In this document: one piece after another, positions 42,732 through 53,099 of the stretch | Layout: each line of letters starts with the position of its first letter | How positions within the stretch are numbered: position 1 is the first letter of the stretch | Origin: JAJZQZ01 sp963790415 | GTDB lineage: Bacteria; Actinomycetota; Thermoleophilia; RBG-16-64-13 | Assembly: GCA_963790415.1 (NCBI GenBank) | Contig: CAWBOK010000009.1 | Coordinates: 124,001 to 188,000 of the forward strand | Direction: 5' to 3' | Length of the DNA stretch: 64,000 nucleotides | Position numbers and translations under genes: made by a program | The notes under the pieces: model-generated | Seen by the model: the letters and a program-made list of their open reading frames with translations, nothing else | Told to the model about the DNA's origin: nothing | Databases searched by the model: none

Positions 42732-44035
42732 ATCAACGACTACAGACTGGACGGGCTCGCCAACGGGCAGCGGCTGATCACCGAGCAGCTGGATCACCTG
42801 CGCTCCATCTGTCTGGGTTTCTGGATCCCGGTGGGCTCCCGCGACGAGGTCGCGGGAGCCACCGGGATCACCCACTTCATAGAGCATCTGCTCTTCAAGG
42901 GTTCGAGTCGCTACACGGCCGAGCAGATCGCTCAGATCTTCGACACCCTGGGCGGAGAGCTGAACGCGGCCACCTCGCGCGAGTACGTCGTCGTCTACGG
43001 CCGCTTCCTCGACGAGCAACTGTCGACCGCCATGGACGTGCTGGTGGACATGCTCCTCACGCCCACGCTTCACCGACCTTGACCGGGAGCGGGAGGTCGT
43101 GCTTGAAGAGATCGCCATGTACGAGGACTCACCGCAGGAACTGATCCACGACGTGCTGACCGAGGCCATGTTCGGCGATCATCCGTTGGCCCACCCGGTG
43201 CTTGGCTCTCGAGCCACCATCGCGGACATGCCCGAGGACGATATCCGCGCCTATCACCGCCGGCACTTCCGTTTCAGCGACATGGTGGTGGCCGCGGCCG
43301 GTAACGTCGACCACGACGAGTTGGCGGCGCTGTTGCTGGCCGAGCACGGCGCCCCGGACAGCGCGCGGCCTGCAGCCGGGCACAGTCGCGGTGGGCATCG
43401 AGCCTCGGCAGGCGTTCGTGGACAAGGAGACCGAGCAGATGCACGTCTGTCTGGGCGGGGAGGGTCTCGCGCGCAACGACGAGCGCCGCTTCGTGCTCTC
43501 GGTGCTCGACAGCCTGCTTGGGTGGGTCGCTGAGTTCCCGTCTGTTCCAGGAGGTGCGCGAGAAACGAGGACTGGTGTACAGCATCTACTCGTTCTCGAA
43601 CATGTATCCGGGAGACCGGTCTCTGCGGCGTCTACTTCGGCTGCCGTCCCGATCGCGTGGGTCAGGTCGATGGAGACGGTCGACGCGCCGAACTGCGAGC
43701 GCCTCGGCCGCGAATCCGTCCCGTTCGACGAACTCCGCCGTGCCAAGGAGCACCTCAAGGGTCGTATCATCCTGGGCCTGGAGAGCACGTCCAGCCGGAT
43801 GACCAGGCTGGGCAAGGCCGTGCTCATCGGCACGGAGATCCTGTCGTTGGACCAACTGGCCGACCGCGTCGACCGCGTGACCGCCGACGACGTGCAGAGC
43901 CTCGCGCAGCTAGCTCTATCGCTCCGGAAGGGATGTCAGTCGTCGGCATCGGCAGCGACGCGGAGCGTCTTCGAAGCGGCCGTCCCGGCGGGGAGGGCAC
44001 CCGCGGTCATCCGCCTCGAACAAGGGGCGTCGTAG
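42732..44035 (+). CDS. M16-family zinc peptidase (mitochondrial-processing-peptidase-like), several frameshifts
   Basis: The frame reads INDYRLDGLANGQRLITEQL, then the inverted zinc motif HFIEH (THFIEHLLFKGSSRYTAEQI) and LGGELNAATSREYVVVYGR. Frame breaks at 43078 (extra C after CACG) and near 43361, 43520, 43625, 43665, 43911 and 43965 interrupt it; the joined pieces include LGGSLSSRLFQEVREKRGLV and LKGRIILGLESTSSRMTRLG. It ends at TAG 44033-44035. No proper start is present: the first plausible codon is ATC 42732, preceded by an in-frame TGA and a good AGGAGGG, so the start probably contains an error. Such peptidases commonly lie between pnp and dapB or dapA. Confidence 0.85.
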
Positions 44036-44037
44036 TC

Positions 44038-44779
44038 GTGGGAGCCGGCATCGCCGTCGTCGTCTCCGGCGCCCTTGGCCAGATGGGGGCGCACCGTCTG
44101 CCGCGCCGTCGAAGCCGCCGACGACATGCGTCTCGCGGCGAGCGTCGATCCGGCGTACGCGGAGGAAGGCAGTCACGGTCGCCGACGGTGCCGGCGTATG
44201 GATCGTTGGATGAACGCTCTTGCGGCAGCCAGCGGCGGATGTGGTGGTCGATTTCACCCGGCCGGAAGCCGTGCTGGGCAACATCCTGACCTGCCTGCGG
44301 CGCGGCACGCCCGTGGTGGTGGGAACCTCCGGGCTGGACGCCGCTGCACTTGAGACCGCACGGCTGGAGGCGGTCGCCACCGGCACGCCCGGTGTTCGTG
44401 GCGCCCAACTTCGCCCTGGGAGCGGTGCTCATGATGCAGTTCGCCCGCGAGGCCGCTGCGGCACTTCGCTGCCTGCGAGGTGGTGGAGCTGCACCACGAC
44501 CGCAAGCTCGATGCTCCCTCGGGCACGGCCGCCCGCACGGGGGAGTTGATCCAGGACGTCTGGCGTGAGGGCGGCAGCGACCGCGTGGTCCCCATCCACA
44601 GCGTCCGTCTGCCCGGACTGGTGGCCCACCAAGAGGTCATCTTCGGCGGTGTCGGTCAGACTCTGACGATCCGGCATGATTCCCTGTCGCGGGAATCGTT
44701 CATGCCGGGAGTGCTTCTGGCCATCCGCTCGGTGCGGGGTCTGCAAGGACTCGTCGTCGGCCTGGAGAATCTGTTATAG
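44038..44779 (+). CDS. dapB: 4-Hydroxy-tetrahydrodipicolinate reductase (several frameshifts)
   Basis: NAD(P)H-dependent step of lysine/diaminopimelate synthesis. GTG 44038 begins GAGIAVVVSGALGQMG with the nucleotide loop. The pieces continue RTVCRAVEAADDMRLAASVD, ADVVVDFTRPEAVLGNILTC, PVVVGTSGLDAAALE, PVFVAPNFALGAVLMMQFAR, VVELHHDRKLDAPSGTAART with the catalytic HH and K, and QEVIFGGVGQTLTIRHDS. It ends at TAG 44777-44779. Extra bases lie near 44091, 44176 (after CACG), 44390 (after CACG) and 44466, with others between. Works with dapF and dapL near 60 kb. Confidence 0.9.
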
Positions 44780-44823
44780 GCACGCGCCCGCGCGTCGACG
44801 ACGGTTCAGCGGAGGCGCCAACG

Positions 44824-46497
44824 GTGCCGGAAGGCACACCCACACTCAGAGTCATACCGCTCGGCGGGCTCGGAGCGATCGGTCGCAACATGACGGTCGT
44901 CGAGTACGGCGACGCCATGATCATCGTCGATGCCGGGCTCATGTTCCCCGACGAGGAGATGCTGGGCATCGACCTCGTCCTGCCCGATTTCCAGTACGTC
45001 CTCGAACAACCGGGACAACGTGCTCGGCGTGCTCTTGACCCACGGCCACGAGGACCACGTGGGTGCACTGCCGTATCTCCTGCGCCAGCTTCCCGACCTG
45101 CCGGTCTACGGCACCCGGCTGACGCTCGGCCTGGTCAACGGCAAGCTGGGCGAACACGGTCTGCAAGGGCAGGGTGACCACGCACGAGATCGCGCCCGAG
45201 GGGCAGGTCGCGCTCGGCCCGTTCGAGGTGGAGTTCCTGCAGGTGTGCCACAGCATCCCCGACGGAGTGGCCCTGGCCATCCACACTCCGGTGGGAGTCG
45301 TGATCCATACGGGGGACTTCAAGCTCGATCAGACCCCGGTAGACTGCCGGGTGACCGCCCTGCCACCGTTTCGGCGAGCTGGGACAGGCCGGTGTGCTGC
45401 TGCTCATGTCGGATTCCACCAATGCCGAGACCCCGGGGTTCACGGAGCCCGAGCGGTCGGTGGGGAGCAGCCTGGAGTCCATCTTCGCCCAGGCGCCCGG
45501 CCGCATCATCGTGGCCTCCTTCGCCAGTCACATCCACCGCATCCAGCAGGTCTTCGACACGGCGGCGCAGTTCGGTCGTTCGGTGGCGGTCGTGGGGCGG
45601 AGCATGACGAAGAACGTCAACATCGCCTCCAACCTGGGCTATCTGGATATCCCGGCGGGCACGTTGATCCGCCCGTCTGACATCGCCGAGATACCCGCGG
45701 ACAGGCTTGCCATCATCTCCACCGGCAGCCAGGGCGAGCCTATGTCCGCGCTCGCGCGCATGGCGGCTCACGACCATCATCTGCTGCACATCCATCCCGG
45801 CGACACGGTGGTGATCTCGGCCCGCCCCGTGCCGGGAAACGAGCGCAGCGTGTCGCGGACCATCAACCGCCTGTTCGCCGCCGGCGCCGACGTGGTCTAC
45901 GGGCCCGCCGCCCAGGTGCACGTGTCGGGGCACGCGGCCGCCGAGGAACTCAAGATGCTGCTCAACCTGGTGCGTCCTCGGTACTTCATGCCCGTGCACG
46001 GCGAGTACCGGCACCTGCATTTCCACGCCAAACTGGCTCTGAGCACCGGCGTTCCCCAGGAGAACATCTTCATCATGGAGAACGGCGACGTGTTGGAACT
46101 GGACGGACAGAGCGCCCGGATGGGAGAGCGGGTGCAGGCGGGCATGGTCTATGTGGACGGGTTGGCCATCGGGGATTTTCGAGACGTGGTCCTGCGCGAC
46201 CGCCACCATCTCTCCACCGACGGCATCGTGATCGCGGTCGTCACCGTGCGCACCCAGGATGCCGCTCTGGCCACCGAGCCGGAGGTGCTGTTCCGCGGGT
46301 TCGTGCACTCGGGCGACATGGACGAGTTGGCCAAGGAAGCCCGCGCCCGCGTGGTGGCCGCCCTGCACGCCGACGAAGTGCAGCAGGTCACCGATTCGTC
46401 CATCCTCAAAGCGCACGTGCACGACACCCTCCAGCGCTTCCTGTACAAGGAGACCCGCCGCCGGCCGATGGTCATGCCGGTCATCGTCGAGGTCTAG
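44824..46497 (+). CDS. rnj: Ribonuclease J (three frameshifts)
   Basis: GTG 44824 after GCGGAGG. A metallo-beta-lactamase/beta-CASP nuclease with 5'-exo and endonuclease activity on RNA. RVIPLGGLGAIGRNMTVVEY leads to THGHEDHVGALPYLLRQL, the metal motif. Extra bases near 45010, 45164 and 45365 break the first third; from 45400 the frame is clean: LLLMSDSTNAETPGFTEPER, SFASHIHRIQQV, ISTGSQGEPMSALARMA, HVSGHAAAEELKMLLNLVRP and YFMPVHGEYRHL. The C-terminal domain ends PMVMPVIVEV. About 556 residues corrected. Confidence 0.94.
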
Positions 46498-49098
46498 TGG
46501 CTGACCGGCGCGACACCCGCCCGACGCCTACCGAGGTGAGACCCGGCCGCGCCCGGCCGGCATCGACGGGGGCACCCGCCGCGAAGGGCAAGAAGCCGTC
46601 TTCGGCCGCCCCGCCCGCGGAGGGTCGCCAGGCCTCGGCGCACAGCCGCGAGCTGATGGCGCTCGCCGCCCTGGGAGCGGCCCTCTTCCTGGGGTTCGTC
46701 CTGGTTGCGGGCAGGCGTGGCGGTTTCGCCGGGGAAGCGGCGGAGTCCTTCCTTCGCGTGGTGTTCGGACGCCTGAGTTATCTGGTGCCGATCGCCCTCA
46801 TGGCGCTCGCCGCCGCCCTGATCTTCGAGCTTCGTCCTCGACTGTCGTCGGCGTGGCTCCTGGGGCTGGTGTTGGGCCTGGTCGGTCTGGCCCTGCTGGT
46901 CGCCTCGGGTTTCGCGCCCCTCGGCCCAGGTCACGACGCACCGGTGTTCGTGAGCGAGGTATACCGCGACCGTGCAGGCTGGATAGGCGAGGTGCTCTAC
47001 GCAGGAGGAGTGCGTGTCGTCGGGGGAGTGGGGGTGGGTATCGCCGCCTGGATACTGCTCGTGGCTGGAGTCAGCCTGGTGACCGGTCTCACCATCAGGC
47101 GGGCCGTTGCCGGCACGCATGCCGCGGCGGTTCGGGCCAAAGACGGAGCGGAGCGGACGACCCGGCAGATCAGGGATCGCGAGCCTGTGGCCGGCACTCG
47201 AGGGAGGCCCGCTCGACGACCCCTATCTGGCGGGATTCGGGCCGAGCGCACCGGATGCGCCCACGCGGCCTTTCTTTGAAGAGGAGACGGTTTCCGCCGA
47301 CGACGCATACCCTCCGTTCGACCCGGACGCGCCGACCCTTGCGCAGTCGCGACGGCGCGAGCTCGAGTTGCTCGACGGCGCGGCGGCATTCCCCGATCTG
47401 TACGGCGACGGCGAAGGGGGAGGTGCGCTCCCGGCGGCGATCACCGTGACCGTCGCCTCCCCGGGCCCGGCGGAGGCTGCTGTTGTGGGACCCTCCGGCG
47501 ACCACGAAACGCCACAGGGAGTCCAACCCGCCGGCAACCGGGAGGAAGCTAAAGGACCCGCGACACCCACCAAGCAGGATCCGCTGCCCGGTCTGGAGGG
47601 CGTGGGCTCCAATGGCGGGCGTTCGTATGTGCTCCCCGCGGCCGACCTTCTGAAGAAGAGCGCCGTGCCGAAGCCCACCGACGGCCGAGGCGATCGGGAG
47701 ACGGCCGCCCTCCTGGAACGCACCCTTGCGGATTTCGGCGTGGACGCGACCGTGGTGGGGATGGTGGTCGGTCCCCGGGTCACCCGCTACGAGCTCCAGT
47801 TGGCCCCGGGCACTAAGGTGAGCAAGGTGGCCGGACTGAAGGACGATCTCGCGTACTCCCTGGCGAGCACCGAGATCCGCATCCTGGCCCCGATCCCGGG
47901 AAAACAGGCGGTGGGTGTGGAGGTGCCCAACCAGCGGCCGAGCTTCGTGACCCTGGGTGACATCTACCGCGACTTTCCTCGGTCTGCCGGCCCCCTCATG
48001 GTGTGGTTGGGCAAGGACATCTCGGGCAAGCCCGTCTACGCCGACTTGGCGAAGCTGCCCCATCTGCTGATCGCCGGCACCACCGGTTCGGGCAAGAGCG
48101 GATGCGTCAACTGCATCATCTCGTCCATCCTGCTCCGGGCGAGCCCGGACCAGGTGAAGATGATCCTGATCGACCCGAAGAAGGTCGAACTCTCCCACTA
48201 CGACTACATCCCGCATCTATTGGTGCCGGTCGTCACGAATATGAAGAACGCGGCCGGGGTGCTGCACAACGTGGTGAAGGAGATGGAGAACCGTTACGAG
48301 GTGATGGAACTCGACCGGAGCCGGAATCTCGACGAGGTCAACCGGGTCCGGCTGCGTCGCGGAGAGCGGGCGCTGCCCCACGTGGTCATCGTCATAGACG
48401 AGCTCGCCGACCTCATGATGGTGTCACCGGCCGAGGTGGAGGAGTACATCATCCGCCTGGCGCAGAAGGCCAGAGCGGTGGGCATCCACCTGGTGGTGGC
48501 CACCCAGCGACCGTCGGTGGATGTGATCACCGGGATGATCAAAGCCAACATCCCCTCACGCATCGCCTTCGCTGTGTCCAGCCAGACCGACTCGCGCGTG
48601 ATCCTCGACCAGAACGGTGCCGAAGCCCTTCTCGGCATGGGTGACATGCTGTTCAAACCGTTGGGATCGACCCGGCTGCAGCGCATCCAGGGTGCGTACA
48701 TCACCGAGGAGGAGATCCACCTGCTCGTGACCCACGTGCGTCACCAGGCGCAGCCCGAGTATCGCGAGGAGCTGCTGGAGGCGCCCTCGCGCGAGGCGGC
48801 GGGTGACGAGGGCCAGTTCGACCCCGACAGCGACGATCTGCTGGAGGATGCCGCCACCCTGGTGCTCGAGACCGGCAGCGCCTCCGTGTCGATGCTGCAA
48901 CGGAGGCTTCGCGTGGGTTACACGCGTGCCGGGCGGCTCATCGACATGCTCGAACGCAGGGGTATCGTGGGCCCATACGAGGGCAGCAAGTCGCGGCAGA
49001 TCATGGTGCGCGACGAGGAGCGGGAGCGCGTGATGGAGCAACTGCGCCCGCACGACGCCGAGACAGAGCCACTCGACTGGGACGAGCCGGCGGAGTAG
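46497..49098 (+). CDS. ftsK: DNA translocase FtsK/SpoIIIE (one frameshift)
   Basis: GTG 46497 overlaps the rnj stop by one base. The N-terminus has about four membrane segments (LMALAALGAALFLGFVLVAG, LVPIALMALAAALIF, LLGLVLGLVGLALLVASGF, VGIAAWILLVAGVSLV). An extra base near 47190 lies in the linker; the second frame continues DDPYLAGFGPSAPDAPTRPF. The motor has Walker A GTTGSGKSG, LIDPKKVELSHYDYIPHLLV and Walker B VVIVIDELADLMM. A winged-helix gamma domain (RRLRVGYTRAGRLIDMLERR) ends it. It pumps chromosomes through the septum and cooperates with Xer recombinases such as that at 11.1 kb. About 866 residues. Confidence 0.94.
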
Positions 49099-49136
49099 TC
49101 GGCGATCGCTTCCTCTACAGTCAGCCGGGTCCGCCG

Positions 49137-50243
49137 GTGAGTGCCGCCGTGGAGGTGCCCCGCGTCTCGCCTGCCCAGGCCGTCGACGGCGGCTACGCGT
49201 TGGTCGACGTGCGGAGTCCGCGTGAGTTCGCTGAGGGTCACGCCCCCGGGGCCCTGTCCCTGCCGCTTCTAGACGACCGGCAACGGGCCGTCGTCGGTCT
49301 CACGTACAAGGAGCGGGGAGCTCAACAGGCTCGGCTCGCGGCGATGGACCTCGTATCCCCGGACCTACCCGGCTACCTGCGCTCCCTGGGGTTGCTCGCG
49401 CGTGAGGGATCGCGGCCGGCGGTGATGTGCTGGCGCGGGGGAGAACGGAGCCGCAACGTGGTCCTGTTGTTGGCGGCCGCCGGCGTGCATGCCGTCCAGG
49501 TGGAGGGCGGGTACAAGGCGTACCGGCGCTGGGTTCTCGACGGTCTCGCGTCCTGGCGGCCGGACCGGCCGGTGGTGACCCTCTTCGGACACACCGGCGC
49601 GGGCAAGACCGCCATCTTGCGGGCTCTGGCCCGACTGGCGGCGGAATTGCCGCCGCCGCGGCCGTGGGTGGTGGACCTGGAGGGTCTCGCCCTGCATCGA
49701 GGTTCGCTCCTCGGCGGCCTTCATCAACCGGGGGTGCGGACGCAGAAGGACTTCGACGCCCTGCTGTGGGAGACGTTGCGGCATCCGGCCGGCGACTATC
49801 TGGTGCTCGAGGGCGAGGGGGGCAAGATAGGGCGACTCTTCCTGCCGGAGCGGGTCGCCGCCCTGGTCCGCGAGGGCACACCGGCGCTCGTGACCGCTTC
49901 AGTGGAGGATCGGTCCCGGCGGATCGTGGCGGAGTATGCGCCCGGTCGCTGGGCATCATCCGACGTGGCGCGGTTCCGGCGAGGCTTGGATCTCATCGGT
50001 GAGCGTCTGCCGCCCGAGGAGTCGGCCGCCTTGAGAAGGGCATTCGATGATGGTAGATTTGACGCCGTGGTAACGAGGCTGCTGGTGGCATACTACGACC
50101 CTCTCTACCAGCGGTCCTCCGTGGAAGGTAGGGGGTTCGTGTACACACTCCACAGCGGTGCCGAACCCACCGACGACGCGCGCCGGCTGGCTGATGCGCT
50201 CGCCGAGCGCCTGCGCGACCGGTTTCCCCCATGCTCGATATAG
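49137..50243 (+). CDS. mnmH: tRNA 2-selenouridine synthase
   Basis: 368 residues from GTG 49137, intact. An N-terminal rhodanese domain (YALVDVRSPREFAEGHAPGA) ends in the catalytic loop CWRGGERS with C98, matching Cys97 of the E. coli enzyme. A C-terminal P-loop domain carries GHTGAGKT at residues 151-158 and LVLEGEGGKIGRLFLPE. The enzyme replaces sulfur of 2-thiouridine at the tRNA wobble position with selenium from selenophosphate via a geranylated intermediate. Its presence implies selenophosphate synthetase (selD) elsewhere. The last 13 bases overlap rodZ, so the two are coupled even though they are unrelated. Confidence 0.93.
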   Translation: MSAAVEVPRVSPAQAVDGGYALVDVRSPREFAEGHAPGALSLPLLDDRQRAVVGLTYKERGAQQARLAAMDLVSPDLPGYLRSLGLLAREGSRPAVMCWRGGERSRNVVLLLAAAGVHAVQVEGGYKAYRRWVLDGLASWRPDRPVVTLFGHTGAGKTAILRALARLAAELPPPRPWVVDLEGLALHRGSLLGGLHQPGVRTQKDFDALLWETLRHPAGDYLVLEGEGGKIGRLFLPERVAALVREGTPALVTASVEDRSRRIVAEYAPGRWASSDVARFRRGLDLIGERLPPEESAALRRAFDDGRFDAVVTRLLVAYYDPLYQRSSVEGRGFVYTLHSGAEPTDDARRLADALAERLRDRFPPCSI

Positions 50244-51088
50244 GCGACACGCTGCGCGAGGCCCGCGTGCGTCGCGGGCTGTCGCTCAAAGACGTAGAGG
50301 ACACCCTCAAGATCCGGTCCAAGTATCTGCAGGCTTTGGAGCAAGACGACTTCGAGGTGATTCCGGGCCCTACTTTCGTCAGGGCGTTCCTGCGCACCTA
50401 TTCGGCCTTCCTGGGACTCGACACCGATCGTCTGATGGAGGAGTATTTTTCCCAGTTCGAGCCTCGGGGGCAGGAGAAGTACGCGGTCCTCCTGCGCAGC
50501 AGCTCGGCGCGGGCGCGCGACCGAGGTCCGCGCAGGCAGCCCAACTATGTCGTGGTGGGCGTCGTGGCCGTGGTCATCATCGTGGTCTTGGCCTTGGTCT
50601 TCCGCAGTCGGGGCGACGAGCCGGCGGTGCTCGACCCGGCGGACGTCGTCACGACCACGATTACCGCGGACAGTACGCAGACCACGACGACCGCCAAACC
50701 TGCCGGAGGCACGACGACCACGAAGAAAGGCACGGCAACTACCGTCGCCGGCGTTAACGCGTCGCCCACGACCACCGAAAGCCCAGGAGACTCGCCTGAG
50801 TCGACGGTGGCGGCCGCGGGTGCGTCGGATGGTCCCTTGACCTTGGTCGTGCGTGCTTCGGGCAGCCGCTGCTTCGTGACCGTGCGGGAAGAGTCCCCCA
50901 CCGGCAAGACGTTGTTCTCCGGAACGCTGGAGAAGGGTGATGAGCTCTCCTACTCCTACAACGGTCAGTACTACCTCAACATAGGCGAACCTTCCGCGGT
51001 ACAGCTGCTGGTGGACGGGCAGCCGGTGGAGGTGCCCGAACCATACGGGCAGTTCGTCCTGTCGAGGGCCGGCCTCGAGCGACTGTAG
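50231..51088 (+). CDS. rodZ: RodZ-like helix-turn-helix membrane protein
   Basis: 285 residues from ATG 50231. An N-terminal HTH_25 domain (MLDIGDTLREARVRRGLSLK, DVEDTLKIRSKYLQALEQDD) is cytoplasmic. A single membrane helix follows (VVVGVVAVVIIVVLALVF), then a Thr/Ala-rich extracytoplasmic linker (TTTITADSTQTTTT) and a C-terminal DUF4115 beta domain (LTLVVRASGSRCFVTVREES). RodZ links MreB filaments to the cell-wall machinery in rods. It is upstream of rimO-pgsA, the usual neighbourhood. Confidence 0.9.
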   Translation: MLDIGDTLREARVRRGLSLKDVEDTLKIRSKYLQALEQDDFEVIPGPTFVRAFLRTYSAFLGLDTDRLMEEYFSQFEPRGQEKYAVLLRSSSARARDRGPRRQPNYVVVGVVAVVIIVVLALVFRSRGDEPAVLDPADVVTTTITADSTQTTTTAKPAGGTTTTKKGTATTVAGVNASPTTTESPGDSPESTVAAAGASDGPLTLVVRASGSRCFVTVREESPTGKTLFSGTLEKGDELSYSYNGQYYLNIGEPSAVQLLVDGQPVEVPEPYGQFVLSRAGLERL

Positions 51089-51100
51089 GCGCGGCTCCCC

Positions 51101-52417
51101 ATGACAGTCGAGACTCGGCTCTACATCCATACGCTGGGGTGCCCCAAGAACGACGCCGACAGCGAGGTGTTGGCCCGTCGGCTGCGCACGGCCGGCGTCG
51201 GCCTGGTCGACGACCCCGAAGGAGCCACCCACGTGCTCATCAACACCTGTGGCTTCACGGGCGAGGCCAAGGAGGAGTCCATCGGGGCGATACTGGGCGC
51301 CGCCAGGGACTATCCGGCGGCGGAGTTGTCGGTCATGGGCTGTCTCGTGCAGCGCTACCGAGAGGAGTTGGAATCGGGGTTGCCCGAAGTGAGCCGATGG
51401 TACGGCCTCGGGGAGACGGCCGCGTTAGTGGACGCACTGGCCACCACCGCGTCGCCCGCGCAGAGCCCGGCTGTGGACCCCCGGCCACGCACCCGACGCA
51501 GCTTCGCCTATGTGAAGATCTCCGACGGGTGTGACCATACCTGCAGCTTCTGCGCCATACCCGTCATCAAAGGCCCCTACGCAGCTCTGCCGCTGGACGA
51601 GATCATGGAACAGGCACAGGCGGCCTTGGACGCGGGCGCCCGGGAGTTGGTGCTGGTTGGGCAGGACACGACGATATGGCGCGGCGAGAGCCTGGATCTG
51701 GCCGGGTTGCTCGACGCCCTGGCCGCAGACGAACGGGTGCGATGGATCCGTCTGATGTACCTGCAGCCGGAGAACGTGGACGATGAACTGCTGGCCACGC
51801 TGGCCTCGAACGACAAAGTGGTCAAGTACTTGGACATCCCGTTCCAGCATGCGGGCGGCAGGGTGCTTCGCCGCATGGGCAGAGCGGGTGACGGCGCGGG
51901 CTATCTGGCGCTGCTCGATCGTGCTCGACGCGCGATGCCGGACGTCTCGGTGCGGACCACGTTCATCGTGGGGTTCCCCGGGGAATCCGAAGCCGATTTC
52001 GCCGCTCTTCTCGACTTCTGCGACGCCGCCTCGTTCGACCACGGGGGCGCCTTCGTCTACAGCCCGGAGGAGGGCACGCCGGCCGCGCGGCTCCGGCCGC
52101 GCGTATCGGAAGCCGAGGCGCACGACAGGTTGGGGCGCCTCAGCTCCGTGCTTCTGTCGCTGGCCGAAGAGGCCAACGCCGAACGCGTGGGACGAGCGGT
52201 CGACGTCATGATCGACAGCCTGGGCGCAGAGGAGGGTCCCGAGGGAGTGGTGGCTGTTGGGCGTATGGCCCGCCAGGCACCCGACGTGGACGGCGTCACC
52301 TTCCTGGAGGGTGACCTTCCTCCGGGGGTCGGCCCGGGAGATCTGGTCCGCGCGGTAGTCACCGAAGCCTACGGGTATGACCTCGTGGCGAGATGCGAAT
52401 TGGGCGGCGGGGCGTGA
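51101..52417 (+). CDS. rimO: Ribosomal protein S12 methylthiotransferase RimO
   Basis: 438 residues from ATG 51101, intact. The UPF0004 domain (LYIHTLGCPKNDADSEVLAR, INTCGFTGEAKEES, VMGCLVQRY) holds three cluster cysteines; the radical-SAM motif is CDHTCSFC with RSFAYVKISDGCDH and KGPYAALPLDEI. A C-terminal TRAM domain ends it. It methylthiolates Asp88 of S12 using two [4Fe-4S] clusters. The LGCPKN signature distinguishes it from the MiaB at 57.2 kb, which has FGCQMNEHD. Confidence 0.94.
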   Translation: MTVETRLYIHTLGCPKNDADSEVLARRLRTAGVGLVDDPEGATHVLINTCGFTGEAKEESIGAILGAARDYPAAELSVMGCLVQRYREELESGLPEVSRWYGLGETAALVDALATTASPAQSPAVDPRPRTRRSFAYVKISDGCDHTCSFCAIPVIKGPYAALPLDEIMEQAQAALDAGARELVLVGQDTTIWRGESLDLAGLLDALAADERVRWIRLMYLQPENVDDELLATLASNDKVVKYLDIPFQHAGGRVLRRMGRAGDGAGYLALLDRARRAMPDVSVRTTFIVGFPGESEADFAALLDFCDAASFDHGGAFVYSPEEGTPAARLRPRVSEAEAHDRLGRLSSVLLSLAEEANAERVGRAVDVMIDSLGAEEGPEGVVAVGRMARQAPDVDGVTFLEGDLPPGVGPGDLVRAVVTEAYGYDLVARCELGGGA

Positions 52418-52454
52418 TGCGAACGACGGAGCAGGACGCGGGCGGCCGGGCGTG

Positions 52455-53099
52455 ATGCGTCTCAATCTGCCCAACTCCATCACCATCTTCAGGATCCTTC
52501 TGATCCCGGTGTTCATGGCCTTCCTGCTGGGGGCCGTGCCCTTTGTGGCCGACCCGGAGCGGGCCGCCGACATCGGTGGGCTCCTGGCTGCCGGCACGTT
52601 CGTCGTCGCGGCGGCCACCGACTTCGTCGACGGCTACGCGGCCCGGCGGCGGCGCGAGGTGACCGTGCTCGGGACCTTCCTGGACCCCCTTGCCGACAAG
52701 TTGCTGGTGTCTGCGGCGCTGGTCGCGCTGGTGCAACTGCAGAAGCTGTCCGCGTGGGTTGCTATGGTTATCATCGCGCGCGAGTTCGCCGTCTCGGGGT
52801 TGCGGATGGTAGCGGCCGCGGAGGGCGTGATCATCCCCGCGAGCGTGTGGGGAAAGGTGAAGACCGTATGCCAGATGGTGGCCATCATGGTAGTCATACT
52901 AGAGCCGGGGTGGACGGTGGCCGGACGCCGGGTCAGCTGGCTGCTGCTGATGATCGCGGTGATCGTGACGGTCGCAAGCGGCATAGACTACTTCGTGCGC
53001 GCTCGGGATCGGCTGCACATGCCCGGGTCCGAGAACGGTGCCCCGGTTCCGGCGCCCAAGGAGCGGGGAGTCGGTGACCACCGCGGACCGCGAGACTGA
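52455..53099 (+). CDS. pgsA: CDP-diacylglycerol-glycerol-3-phosphate phosphatidyltransferase
   Basis: 214 residues from ATG 52455 (MRLNLPNSITIFRILLIPVF); the open frame extends upstream over the rimO end without family resemblance. The CDP-alcohol phosphotransferase signature DGYAARRRREVTVLGTFLDP continues LADK, matching DG-x2-AR-x8-G-x3-D-x3-D. Several membrane helices follow. It uses CDP-diacylglycerol made by CdsA (16.9 kb) to form phosphatidylglycerol phosphate. The 3' end overlaps thpR by 26 bases. Confidence 0.94.
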   Translation: MRLNLPNSITIFRILLIPVFMAFLLGAVPFVADPERAADIGGLLAAGTFVVAAATDFVDGYAARRRREVTVLGTFLDPLADKLLVSAALVALVQLQKLSAWVAMVIIAREFAVSGLRMVAAAEGVIIPASVWGKVKTVCQMVAIMVVILEPGWTVAGRRVSWLLLMIAVIVTVASGIDYFVRARDRLHMPGSENGAPVPAPKERGVGDHRGPRD

